A DNA stretch of 12,490 nucleotides, from assembly GCA_903891235.1 (NCBI GenBank), contig CAITDW010000010.1, positions 1 to 12,490 of the forward strand, in the 5' to 3' direction. The position numbers and the translations under genes are program-made. The stretch is from an uncultured Candidatus Saccharibacteria bacterium (lineage in GTDB: Bacteria; Patescibacteriota; Saccharimonadia; Saccharimonadales; UBA4665). The first letter of the stretch is position 1, and every line of letters begins with the position of its first letter. The notes below the pieces were generated by a model. That model ran no database searches and was not told the origin of the DNA. It saw nothing but the letters and a program-made list of their open reading frames with translations. This document shows, one piece after another, positions 1 through 6,657 of the stretch.

Positions 1-380
1 AGTCAAATAACGACATTAAATACAAGGATACATATAACCAACAGATGCGTTTTTTTATATATATAATTTAATAACTTTAATATATGTATTACTGACTAAA
101 TAAGATATGAGAGGCATATCTCCCCCGTTAGAGGAGGTATCAATAGCCATCTATTTATATAATATAAGAGTCGTAAAATATACATTGTGCGACACTAAGT
201 CTATGTTTCTTTTCAATGTAATCTATCACTCTCCTACTTCCCTAAAAATTAAAATAATTTTTTAAAAAAAATAAATCCCTACTTTACTGTCGTTAAGGAT
301 CTTACTTTATCTAAATTCTGACTATTTTTCTTCAATTTTGCTAGCTTTTGATTACTATCTTATGTTCGTATTTTGTTTAG
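1..380. other. AT-rich intergenic stretch, no convincing gene
   Basis: No protein gene can be supported here. It is very AT-rich, with TA-repeat runs near 55-70 and A/T tracts near 250-275. Two inverted repeats are visible. One is an 8-bp stem (ATATCTCC / GGAGGTAT, one T-G wobble, at about 116-140) with a 9-base C/G-containing loop. The other is TACATTG (181-187) facing CAATGTA (214-220). The A/T-rich segment just downstream of the neighbouring minus-strand gene could contain its transcription end, but no clear hairpin plus T-tract is present. A 23-codon open frame from the left edge to a TAA at 69-71 could be the tail of a truncated gene, but nothing else supports it. Confidence 0.5.
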
Positions 381-1436
381 TTATTCTGCAATCGATTCAT
401 CTAGATCATAAGTGGCCTTAGCAACTCTTTTGAACTGTGACTTCCCTTGAAGATTCAAGAGAATAGTAGTTTCTTTAACATAACGACTTTCTAAAACTTT
501 TTTAACGATATCATCTCTATGTAGTGCTTTGCCTTCTTTTTTAAGAACCTCAGAGATTATATCTGCAACTGTACCTTTTTTGTATCCCCATTCCTTAAGG
601 GCATAAATACCTCGACCGATTAATACAAAACGCTTATCTTTAATAAGTTCGTTATGGATAGCCTGGGTAGTAACATTCTTTCTTTTAAAGTCAGATTTTT
701 GAATAGCATCAGCAATCTCATTAAAGTGCATGTGTCGATTATTCTCTTTTAAGATGACATATATCTTATCTCGAATGTTCTTGGGATTAACCATTGGCCA
801 CTTTACAAGACCCCAGCTACCATTTAATGAAGCGAGTTGCTTAGATATACTAGCAAGTGCTTCAGCTTGCTTAGAATCGGCTATTTTAGCCTCCTTGGCA
901 ATAATCTTAATCTCGGCAGGTTGACCAATCTTAGTAATAACAGCAATTACCTTGTCTACCTCACCTTTTATTGTCTTGGAATTGAATATGCTTGCCTTGC
1001 CGACAGATAAAAATAGGAAATCATTATCGCCTATAACAGTTAATTGTGGTGATAATTCACTCAGAAATGCAATGCGTGATTGGTCTAGCTTTGTTGGTTC
1101 TTTCAATAGTCTGGTAGACAGCTTAGTTACTCTGGCAAGATTGCCATCTTTATCTAAATAATTAAGTATCTGGCTTTCGAATTGATCAAGATTGGGTAGT
1201 TTTCCGGCTTCAGAGCTTGCTCTAAGTTTAGTTATGATTGACTTCTCTAATTGTCGCACCCTTTCCCTGGTGATTCCTAGTAATTCTCCAATTTGTTCCA
1301 GAGTTTCTTTTCGGTCAAAGAGACCAAAACGACGAGATATAATCTCTTTTTCGCGATCTTGTTCGATAGTTTTGAGAACGTCTTTTACAAAACTTTCAAT
1401 ATCAAATGTTGTACTTTCTTGCTCTGTTTTTTCCAT
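381..1436 (-). CDS. Sigma-70 region 4 / HARE-HTH transcription protein
   Basis: 351-aa DNA-binding protein. Residues about 27-72 form a sigma-70 region 4 helix-turn-helix, with the RRFGL and LGITRERVRQLE signatures that read -35 elements in sigma factors. There is no region 2 or 3, so it cannot melt a promoter as a complete sigma factor. The C-terminal half holds winged-helix units of the HARE-HTH / RNA polymerase delta type. The clearest is at about 219-283 (MHFNEIADAI ... RFVLIGRGIYAL). A related unit at about 287-345 ends in FKRVAKATYDL, and a more diverged one may lie at about 155-215. Delta subunits modulate RNA polymerase, and I infer a transcription-modulating role. The ATG start is fixed by an in-frame stop 12 bases upstream. 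An AAGGA lies 18 bases before it, too far to be a good ribosome binding site. The gene has its own strong promoter and is separate from topA. Family assignment is good; the exact function is unknown. Confidence 0.85.
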   Translation of the reverse strand: MEKTEQESTTFDIESFVKDVLKTIEQDREKEIISRRFGLFDRKETLEQIGELLGITRERVRQLEKSIITKLRASSEAGKLPNLDQFESQILNYLDKDGNLARVTKLSTRLLKEPTKLDQSRIAFLSELSPQLTVIGDNDFLFLSVGKASIFNSKTIKGEVDKVIAVITKIGQPAEIKIIAKEAKIADSKQAEALASISKQLASLNGSWGLVKWPMVNPKNIRDKIYVILKENNRHMHFNEIADAIQKSDFKRKNVTTQAIHNELIKDKRFVLIGRGIYALKEWGYKKGTVADIISEVLKKEGKALHRDDIVKKVLESRYVKETTILLNLQGKSQFKRVAKATYDLDESIAE

Positions 1437-1467
1437 AGTCGCTAATTACTTAAATCCTTTATGAAAT

Positions 1468-1496
1468 ATTATACAATTTTAAACTATTAAAGTCAA
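1468..1496 (-). promoter_or_regulatory. Sigma70-type promoter of the sigma4/HARE-HTH gene
   Basis: On the minus strand, TTGACT (1491-1496) is followed by 17 bp and a perfect TATAAT (1468-1473). The predicted start near 1461 gives a leader of about 25 nt before the ATG at 1436. It lies in the gap after topA, so the gene can be transcribed independently. Confidence 0.8.
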
Positions 1497-1576
1497 ATAT
1501 AGTGTCTGCTAAATATATTGTATCATTAAATGGACTATTGTATACATTATATGTTGTAGAAATATCACATTATAAT

Positions 1577-1597
1577 AACTTGCACAGAGTGCAAGTT
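1577..1597 (-). terminator. Hairpin after topA, probable weak terminator
   Basis: A perfect 9-bp stem (AACTTGCAC / GTGCAAGTT) with a 3-base loop lies 14 bp past the topA stop. On the minus strand it is followed by ATTATAAT rather than a clean U-tract, so intrinsic termination is plausible but not textbook. The same hairpin would form on the plus strand, where no T-tract follows. Confidence 0.5.
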
Positions 1598-1610
1598 GTG
1601 GAAAAGAATG

Positions 1611-3896
1611 TTATTTTTTCTTCTTTCTTTTGAACTTCTTTTTAGCTGGTGCTTTCTTTAGTAATTCTATCGCCTGCTTCTCTTTTATTGTCTTAGGATC
1701 AGTGTCTTTATTTATGCGTGCATTTTTCTTGCCATCCGTAATATATGGTCCATATGGGCCATTTGCAATCTTAACTCCGCTTGGGAATTCGACTATATAT
1801 TTGTTCGCTATTTGTTCAAGTTTCTCTCCGTATATAACCTTTGCTTCTTCGAGGGTTATTTTGAATGGATCTTTGTCTTTAATTGAAACAAATGTCGATT
1901 TTATCTTTATATAAGGGCCAAATCTTCCAATGTTAGCAATGATGTCTTCTCCATCATCAGTTTTACCAACTATTCTAGGTAGGGCAAACATTTTTAATGC
2001 TGCTTCTAATGTAATATCGTCCAGCGTGAATCCTTCTGGGAACGGAGCAAAATCTGGCTTGTCTTCACTTTCGGTTTCACCCCTTTGAAGCATTAAGCCA
2101 TATCTTCCAAATCGGGCAATAATTGGTTGTTGAGTTTTTGGATCTGGTCCGAGATGCTTAGCCTTTGATACTTCTTCTCTGGTTGCTGATTCAGACTTTT
2201 CAACAAGTGGATGAAAATCTTTGTAGAATTTATCGAGCATCGTCTGCCAGTCTTCTTTGCCATCTGCAATTTTATCGAAATCATCTTCAACTTTTGCGGT
2301 AAACCTATAATCTAAAATATCTTTGAAATATTTTTTAAGAAAATCAGTTGTAATGTCGGCAACTGGTGTTGGGACTAATTTATTGCTGTCAGATCCGGTG
2401 ACAATTGATTCAATTGATTCTTCAATGTTGTTGCCAGTTAGTTTAAGCAGATTTATTTCTTTATTTTTACCTTCTATATCTACCTTCTCAACATAACCTC
2501 TTGACTGAATAGTCGAAACAGTTGGGGCGTAAGTACTTGGACGTCCAATACCAAGTTCTTCTAACTTACGCACTAAAGATGCTTCAGAATATCTAGCTGG
2601 TGGTTTTGAAAAGGATTCAGTAGCTAATGCCTTAACTAGATCAAGGGATTCACCATTAGCAATTGGCGGCAATATAACATCATCCTTTGTTGATCCATAT
2701 ACTTTAAAGAATCCAGGAAAGACTAATATCTCACCTTTGGCTAGAAAATAATTGGTTGAACCAGGAATTTTAATTTTAAGCTCAGTTTTTTCAATTTGAG
2801 CTGGAGCCATTTGGCTAGCCAGGGCTCTTTCCCAAATTAATTTATAAAGTTTAACTTCTTGGTTCTCGCCACTAATAGATGTCTTATGGAAATCGGTTGG
2901 TCTAATTGCTTCATGAGCTTCCTGGGCTGCATTATCCTTAGTCTTATATTGAACTGAGTGGGCATAGTCTTTGCCGAAATTATCTAATATATATTTGTTT
3001 GCCATTTCAATAGCAAGGCTAGATAAAGTTGTGCTATCGGTTCTCATATATGTAATATGTCCACCTTCATATAATCTTTGAGCCACGCTCATTGTTTGAC
3101 GAGGACTAAAACCAAATTTTCTTGAAGCTTCTTGTTGAAGTGTACTGGTTGTGAATGGAGCGCCTGGACTACGTTTACCAGGTTTTTTATCGATTGAAGA
3201 AACTATAAGTTGACTATCTTTTAGCTTATTAAAGAGATTGATTACATCAGCTTTGGAATCTAAATTTTTATCTAAAGTAGCTGATATTTCTCCATTTTTA
3301 TTCTTTAACTCAGCAGTTACTTTATAGAATGATTTAGCTTCAAAATCTTTTATTTCTCTTTCTCGCTCAACAATGATTCTTACTGAAACCGATTGGACTC
3401 TTCCAGCACTCAGTCCGGTTCTGACTTTTTTCCATAATACTGGACTTAGTTCATAGCCCACTAGACGATCAAGAATTCTTCTTGCCTGTTGTGCATCTAC
3501 GAGGTTTATATCAATAGTCCTAGGATTTTTTATAGCTTGCTCCAAGGCACTTTTAGTGATTTCATGAAACACAATGCGTTTTGTTGTTTTGACGTCTAAT
3601 TTAAGAGCTTGTGCTAAATGCCAAGAAATAGCTTCTCCTTCTCGGTCTTCATCACTTGCTAGATATATATCTGATGCATTAGCGACAGCTGCTTTTAGTT
3701 CTTTTATAACTTTGGTTTTATCTGGAGAGACTGCATAAGTTGGTTTGAACCTATTGGCTACATCTATATTAAGACCTTTTTTAGGTAAATCTCTAACATG
3801 ACCAAAACTACTTAGTACCTTATATTCTTTTCCTAAATATTTTTCTATAGTTTTAGCTTTTGCTGGGCTCTCTACGATGACAAGGTTTTGTTTCAT
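1611..3896 (-). CDS. topA: DNA topoisomerase I (type IA)
   Basis: 761-aa cytoplasmic enzyme that relaxes negative supercoils by nicking and passing one DNA strand. The Toprim domain opens the protein: Glu9 in VESPAKAKT and the metal-binding Asp82/Asp84/Glu86 in SDEDREGEA. GLSAGRVQSV (161-170) follows, then the catalytic tyrosine Tyr283 in ITYMRTDS, and HEAIRPT at about 328-334. Conserved core segments continue to GIGRPSTYAPT (about 449-459). The C-terminus lacks the zinc ribbons of the E. coli enzyme; I see no cysteine in the whole protein. Instead it has Toprim-type C-terminal repeats with FGRYG, IGRFGPYI and GPYGPYI (about 596-720) and a lysine-rich end that should bind nucleic acid. Length is normal for zinc-finger-free TopA. 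Start context is GAGAAAATAATG. It lies 79 bp after a small membrane-protein gene on the same strand. Confidence 0.97.
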   Translation of the reverse strand: MKQNLVIVESPAKAKTIEKYLGKEYKVLSSFGHVRDLPKKGLNIDVANRFKPTYAVSPDKTKVIKELKAAVANASDIYLASDEDREGEAISWHLAQALKLDVKTTKRIVFHEITKSALEQAIKNPRTIDINLVDAQQARRILDRLVGYELSPVLWKKVRTGLSAGRVQSVSVRIIVEREREIKDFEAKSFYKVTAELKNKNGEISATLDKNLDSKADVINLFNKLKDSQLIVSSIDKKPGKRSPGAPFTTSTLQQEASRKFGFSPRQTMSVAQRLYEGGHITYMRTDSTTLSSLAIEMANKYILDNFGKDYAHSVQYKTKDNAAQEAHEAIRPTDFHKTSISGENQEVKLYKLIWERALASQMAPAQIEKTELKIKIPGSTNYFLAKGEILVFPGFFKVYGSTKDDVILPPIANGESLDLVKALATESFSKPPARYSEASLVRKLEELGIGRPSTYAPTVSTIQSRGYVEKVDIEGKNKEINLLKLTGNNIEESIESIVTGSDSNKLVPTPVADITTDFLKKYFKDILDYRFTAKVEDDFDKIADGKEDWQTMLDKFYKDFHPLVEKSESATREEVSKAKHLGPDPKTQQPIIARFGRYGLMLQRGETESEDKPDFAPFPEGFTLDDITLEAALKMFALPRIVGKTDDGEDIIANIGRFGPYIKIKSTFVSIKDKDPFKITLEEAKVIYGEKLEQIANKYIVEFPSGVKIANGPYGPYITDGKKNARINKDTDPKTIKEKQAIELLKKAPAKKKFKRKKKK

Positions 3897-3975
3897 TATT
3901 TTCTCGATTAAATATTATTTTAGGTATATCCAGACTGTTAGATTACTTTAGTGTTTAAATAATTGCAAATTATAT

Positions 3976-4149
3976 TTAAAGATCCTTCATAAACTTGAAC
4001 CAAATCCATAGACCAACAAAACAACCAGTAAAACCAAAAACGTTATCCCACAGCCCGAAAATTCCACCACCGAATAGTGAAGTACCTAACCAAAAAAATA
4101 TTGCCGATACAACTGCTATGACTATCCACATTACGAATTTTGATCCCAT
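3976..4149 (-). CDS. Small two-helix membrane protein, unknown function
   Basis: 57-aa open frame, ATG to TAA, starting MGSKFVMWIVIAVV and ending WFKFMKDL. Two hydrophobic helices are predicted at residues about 4-22 and 34-52, joined by a glycine-rich loop containing GGGIFGLWD; the ends carry lysines. The pattern of two helices and a Gly/Asp loop is loosely like AtpZ/AtpI-type accessory proteins, but I cannot assign it. The composition is clearly membrane-like, which argues against a chance frame. It lies 79 bp before topA on the same strand, so the two may share a transcript, and it is divergent from the putative structured RNA. No strong Shine-Dalgarno is visible; AAGAG sits two bases before the ATG. 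Confidence 0.65.
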   Translation of the reverse strand: MGSKFVMWIVIAVVSAIFFWLGTSLFGGGIFGLWDNVFGFTGCFVGLWIWFKFMKDL

Positions 4150-4165
4150 AACTCTTATATTACCT

Positions 4166-4193
4166 TAAATATATAGCATTACCAATTTGACAA
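4166..4193 (-). promoter_or_regulatory. Possible promoter of the 57-aa gene / topA
   Basis: On the minus strand, TTGTCA (4188-4193) is followed by 16 bp and TATTTA (4166-4171). An overlapping TATATT would give a 14-bp spacer. Both give a short leader before the ATG at 4149. The match is moderate. The -35 lies only 24 bp from the -35 of the divergent RNA promoter, so the two could influence each other. Confidence 0.35.
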
Positions 4194-4217
4194 TATTAAG
4201 GAAACATGTAAAAAGTA

Positions 4218-4246
4218 TTGACATTGAAACACTTATTTGCTAAAAT
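4218..4246 (+). promoter_or_regulatory. Near-consensus sigma70 promoter driving the structured RNA
   Basis: A perfect TTGACA (4218-4223), an optimal 17-bp spacer and TAAAAT (4241-4246, one mismatch from consensus) predict a start near 4253. This is one of the two best promoters in the window, and it does not lead into any plus-strand protein gene. That is the main reason to read the following segment as an RNA gene. Confidence 0.8.
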
Positions 4247-4252
4247 TGCAAT

Positions 4253-4580
4253 TCGTAAGCTTTATATATGAAGCTTCGTACCTTATATACCCCTATTCTA
4301 ACAATTTGTTAGATTGTTTTAGAGAGTGCCTCTCAAAAGTTGTTACCCTCCACTAATGTTATGGCTGTGTTTATTTATAAACACAGCTCTCTAAGACAAA
4401 CTAATCCCTTTAACTTACCTCTGTTTTACAGAGGACCCTATGTGGGTCAGCGAGTCCAAAAGATGGTCATTAGACCGGCACGACGACATTATTTGTAGCG
4501 CTCGATGCTTCGTTGTGGTGGGTTGAAGGGTGTTATCAAACCTCCAGCGGTGCCCACCCCCTCTGGAGGTTTGTTCATTT
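4253..4580 (+). ncRNA. Candidate structured non-coding RNA, about 330 nt, unknown family
   Basis: No credible protein gene lies here. The transcript would have many helices: AAGCTT (4257-4262) with 4271-4276; TCTAACA (4297-4303) with TGTTAGA (4307-4313); a 13-bp long-range stem, 4314-4326 with 4387-4399 (one G-U), closing a domain that holds a 10-bp hairpin (4365-4374 with 4377-4386); CCTCTG / CAGAGG (4418-4423 / 4429-4434); ACCC / GGGT (4435-4438 / 4444-4447); GGTC-ATTA-GACC (4465-4476); an 8-bp stem CACGACGA / TCGTTGTG (4479-4486 / 4510-4517, one G-U) enclosing AGCG / TGCT; and a 10-bp terminal hairpin. GGTGGGT (4517-4523) can pair with the terminal loop (4552-4558) as a pseudoknot, competing for one base with the 8-bp stem. 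Both ends are defined by a promoter and a terminator-like hairpin. RNase P, tmRNA and SRP signatures are absent. Function unknown; a housekeeping or trans-acting RNA is possible. Confidence 0.65.
4538..4580 (+). terminator. Terminator-like hairpin at the RNA 3' end
   Basis: A perfect 10-bp stem, AAACCTCCAG (4538-4547) with CTGGAGGTTT (4563-4572), has a C-rich 15-base loop and is followed by a U-containing but interrupted tail (G, then TTCATTT). It lies just past the pth stop on the other strand and could serve both genes. CCCCTC (4558-4563) could instead pair with GAGGGG (4583-4588), so a longer transcript has an alternative fold. Confidence 0.6.
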
Positions 4581-4590
4581 CTGAGGGGAT

Positions 4591-5232
4591 TTATAAAATA
4601 AATTTTCTAGTTTCACTTGGGAAGCCACTACTAAATATGGCTTCTGTGATAAGGCTAGAAGTTTCGTTCAGTAAAGCTTTCATTTCTTGTTCTTCGCTTT
4701 TTGCAAATTTACCTAGGACAAAATCTGCACTATCGATTTGTTCTGGGGATTTTGGCCCAATACCGATTCTAATTCTTCCGAAGTCTTCACCAATGCACTT
4801 TATTGTAGACTTCACTCCGTTGTGCCCCGCACTAGATCCGCCCATGGTTATTTTTATGCTACCAAAGTTAATATCTAATTCATCATGAACAACTATTATT
4901 CTATTATTTGGAATCTTATAAAAATGGCTAACAGCCTGTACGGCATCTCCACTAATATTCATCATGGTCGTTGGCTTCATAATATAGACTTTAGTATCGG
5001 CCATATTTTTATCGGCTATTAGAGTCTTCATGTCTGTTTTGTTTATCCAGTTACTAAATTCATGATCTTCAAAGAACCTATCAATAGCCCTAAATCCAAT
5101 ATTATGCCTAGTATTATCAAACTCCTTACCTATATTACCAAGACCTACAATTAAATAAGATTTAGATAGACCTAATGTATAGAGAGGTGCGCTAGATTGA
5201 ACGTTTGGTTGTTTTCTTTGAAATAATGCCAT
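4591..5232 (-). CDS. pth: Peptidyl-tRNA hydrolase
   Basis: 213-aa cytoplasmic enzyme that cleaves peptidyl-tRNAs released from stalled ribosomes and so recycles tRNA. The fold is marked by YLIVGLGNIGKEFDNTRHN (26-44), which carries Asn33 and the catalytic His43. TTMMNISG (88-95) carries Asn92, HDELD (116-120) carries Asp117, and GHNG (136-139) carries Asn138; these match E. coli Asn10, His20, Asn68, Asp93 and Asn114. Compared with the usual start, which falls almost directly before LIVGLGN, there is an extra 23-residue N-terminal segment. The next methionine is at residue 68, past the catalytic His, so the long form or a non-AUG start must be used. It is the last gene of the minus-strand operon, 33 bp after der, with no Shine-Dalgarno visible. 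Confidence 0.96.
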   Translation of the reverse strand: MALFQRKQPNVQSSAPLYTLGLSKSYLIVGLGNIGKEFDNTRHNIGFRAIDRFFEDHEFSNWINKTDMKTLIADKNMADTKVYIMKPTTMMNISGDAVQAVSHFYKIPNNRIIVVHDELDINFGSIKITMGGSSAGHNGVKSTIKCIGEDFGRIRIGIGPKSPEQIDSADFVLGKFAKSEEQEMKALLNETSSLITEAIFSSGFPSETRKFIL

Positions 5233-5245
5233 TAATAAAGAGTAT

Positions 5246-5267
5246 AACTTTATTTTTATATAAAGTT
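5246..5267 (-). repeat. Intercistronic hairpin over the der stop codon
   Basis: An 8-bp perfect inverted repeat, AACTTTAT (5246-5253) and ATAAAGTT (5260-5267), with a 6-base loop fills most of the der-pth gap and covers part of the der stop codon. It is all A/T except one G-C pair. It could affect pth translation or mRNA processing; it is too weak to be a good terminator. Confidence 0.4.
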
Positions 5268-6624
5268 AATTTTCTTTATTACGAGTTGGACTTTGGCCGT
5301 GCCTATGAGCAACATGTTTCTCTATGAACCAGAGCTGAATTGGTGTGCCGGCAAAATCATATACGTATCTTAGGTTTTTCTCAAGATAACGTCTGTAGCT
5401 CCAGTGAATGAATTTAGTACTACTACCAAATATCTTAAAGCTCGGGCATTCATTATCTGATTCCTGAACCATATAATTTAATTTAGGCATTCTATTTTTT
5501 AATCCCGCGGGTGGATGTTTGGAGATAGTATTTTGTAGCCATTTATTTAAATCTTTAGTAGCGATTCTGAGTTTTCGATTATTTTCGACTTCTGTGACTA
5601 GTTCAAATATCTTAGTTATATTTTGACCAGTCACGGAACTTGTAAAGATTAGCGGAGCCCATGGCACAAAGTCGAATGTATGAGAAATTTGAGCTGCTAA
5701 TTGGTCTCTGGTATAAGGAGTTTTTTCTTCTACAGCATCCCATTTAGATACTACTAAGATTAAGCCTTTGCCTGCATCTTTGATCATACCTGCTATTTTT
5801 TGGTCTAAACCTACATTTAGTTCGTCGGCTGTCATTAGCATTAGGCAAATATCTGCTTGGTCAATAGCGCTGATGGTCCTCAGAAAGCTAAAGTACTCAA
5901 TACCCTTCTCTATTTTGCTGCTTTTTCTAATTCCGGCTGTATCAAGAATTTCAATATCTCGGTTTTCATATCTAATATTTGAGCGGTTGATGTCTCGAGT
6001 AGTGCCAGCAACATCAGCGACAATTGCCTGTTGTTTTTTAGATAGGCTGTTAAACAGATATGATTTACCAACATTTGGACGTCCAAGCAAAGCTACTCTA
6101 AGAAGATTATCTGGTTCATCAGCTTTAGTTTTAGGAATTAATTCGATGATTGCGTCTAGAAGTGTTCCGATATTCTTATTCTGCTTTGTTGATGTTTCAA
6201 TCATGGTGGTTATGCCAAGTCTTGAAAAACGACCCATACGTGCATTATCTGTGTTGTCAGACTTATTTATAGCCAATATAACCGGCTTATTGCTTTTAAG
6301 AGCCATCTTAGCGACTTTTCTATCTTCATCGCTGACAACGCTATTAGCTTCGCTCACAACCATGATTACATCAGCACCATCAACTGCTTCTAGGATCTGA
6401 TCTTGAATAGTTAGCTCAAATTCATCTTCTGGGTTTTTCATTCCAGCAGTATCTACAATTCTGAAGTCTTGATGTCTCCAGTGTGCAATTGCAGAAATTG
6501 AATCCCTGGTAGTTCCGGCCTCTTTGGCAACAATGACTTCTCGCCTTTCTATTATGCAATTAAAAAGACTAGACTTCCCGACATTAGCACGGCCAACTAT
6601 TGCAACGATTGGTAATTTTTTCAT
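5266..6624 (-). CDS. der: Ribosome biogenesis GTPase Der (EngA)
   Basis: 452-aa protein with two GTPase domains in tandem, needed for maturation of the large ribosomal subunit. Domain 1 has P-loop GRANVGKSS (11-19; Ala replaces the usual Pro of GRPNVGKS), DTAG (58-61) and NKSD (120-123). Domain 2 has GRPNVGKS (181-188), DTAGIRKSSKIEKGIEYFS (228-246, the conserved Der segment after G3) and SKWD (293-296). A KH-like C-terminal domain follows (about 350-440) with FAGTPIQLWF, typical of the family. Length is within the usual range. It lies 20 bp after the pseudouridine synthase gene and 33 bp before pth, a translation-maintenance operon. The ATG has no clear Shine-Dalgarno. Confidence 0.97.
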   Translation of the reverse strand: MKKLPIVAIVGRANVGKSSLFNCIIERREVIVAKEAGTTRDSISAIAHWRHQDFRIVDTAGMKNPEDEFELTIQDQILEAVDGADVIMVVSEANSVVSDEDRKVAKMALKSNKPVILAINKSDNTDNARMGRFSRLGITTMIETSTKQNKNIGTLLDAIIELIPKTKADEPDNLLRVALLGRPNVGKSYLFNSLSKKQQAIVADVAGTTRDINRSNIRYENRDIEILDTAGIRKSSKIEKGIEYFSFLRTISAIDQADICLMLMTADELNVGLDQKIAGMIKDAGKGLILVVSKWDAVEEKTPYTRDQLAAQISHTFDFVPWAPLIFTSSVTGQNITKIFELVTEVENNRKLRIATKDLNKWLQNTISKHPPAGLKNRMPKLNYMVQESDNECPSFKIFGSSTKFIHWSYRRYLEKNLRYVYDFAGTPIQLWFIEKHVAHRHGQSPTRNKEN

Positions 6625-6639
6625 TTATATATTATGTCA

Positions 6640-6657
6640 GATTTTTAAACAAAAATC
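6640..6657 (-). repeat. Intercistronic hairpin over the pseudouridine synthase stop codon
   Basis: A perfect 7-bp inverted repeat, GATTTTT (6640-6646) and AAAAATC (6651-6657), with a 4-base loop spans the stop codon (6645-6647) just before der. It resembles the hairpin at the der-pth junction in position but not in sequence. Confidence 0.35.

Noticed and set aside
3..71. Possible C-terminal tail of a gene entering from the left edge
   Set aside because: Only 22 residues without any recognisable motif in very AT-rich sequence; it cannot be distinguished from chance.
4253..4580. Identification of the RNA as RNase P RNA, tmRNA or SRP RNA
   Set aside because: The universally conserved core sequences of each were looked for on both strands and not found; tmRNA would also need tRNA-like ends with CCA.
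4505..4888. 127-codon plus-strand open frame over the RNA 3' end and pth
   Set aside because: It is mostly antisense to pth, whose catalytic motifs are all intact, and its 5' part crosses the terminal hairpin; composition is unlike a protein.
5768..6400. 210-codon plus-strand open frame antisense to der
   Set aside because: It is a shadow of the well-supported der gene, with no promoter or recognisable domain.
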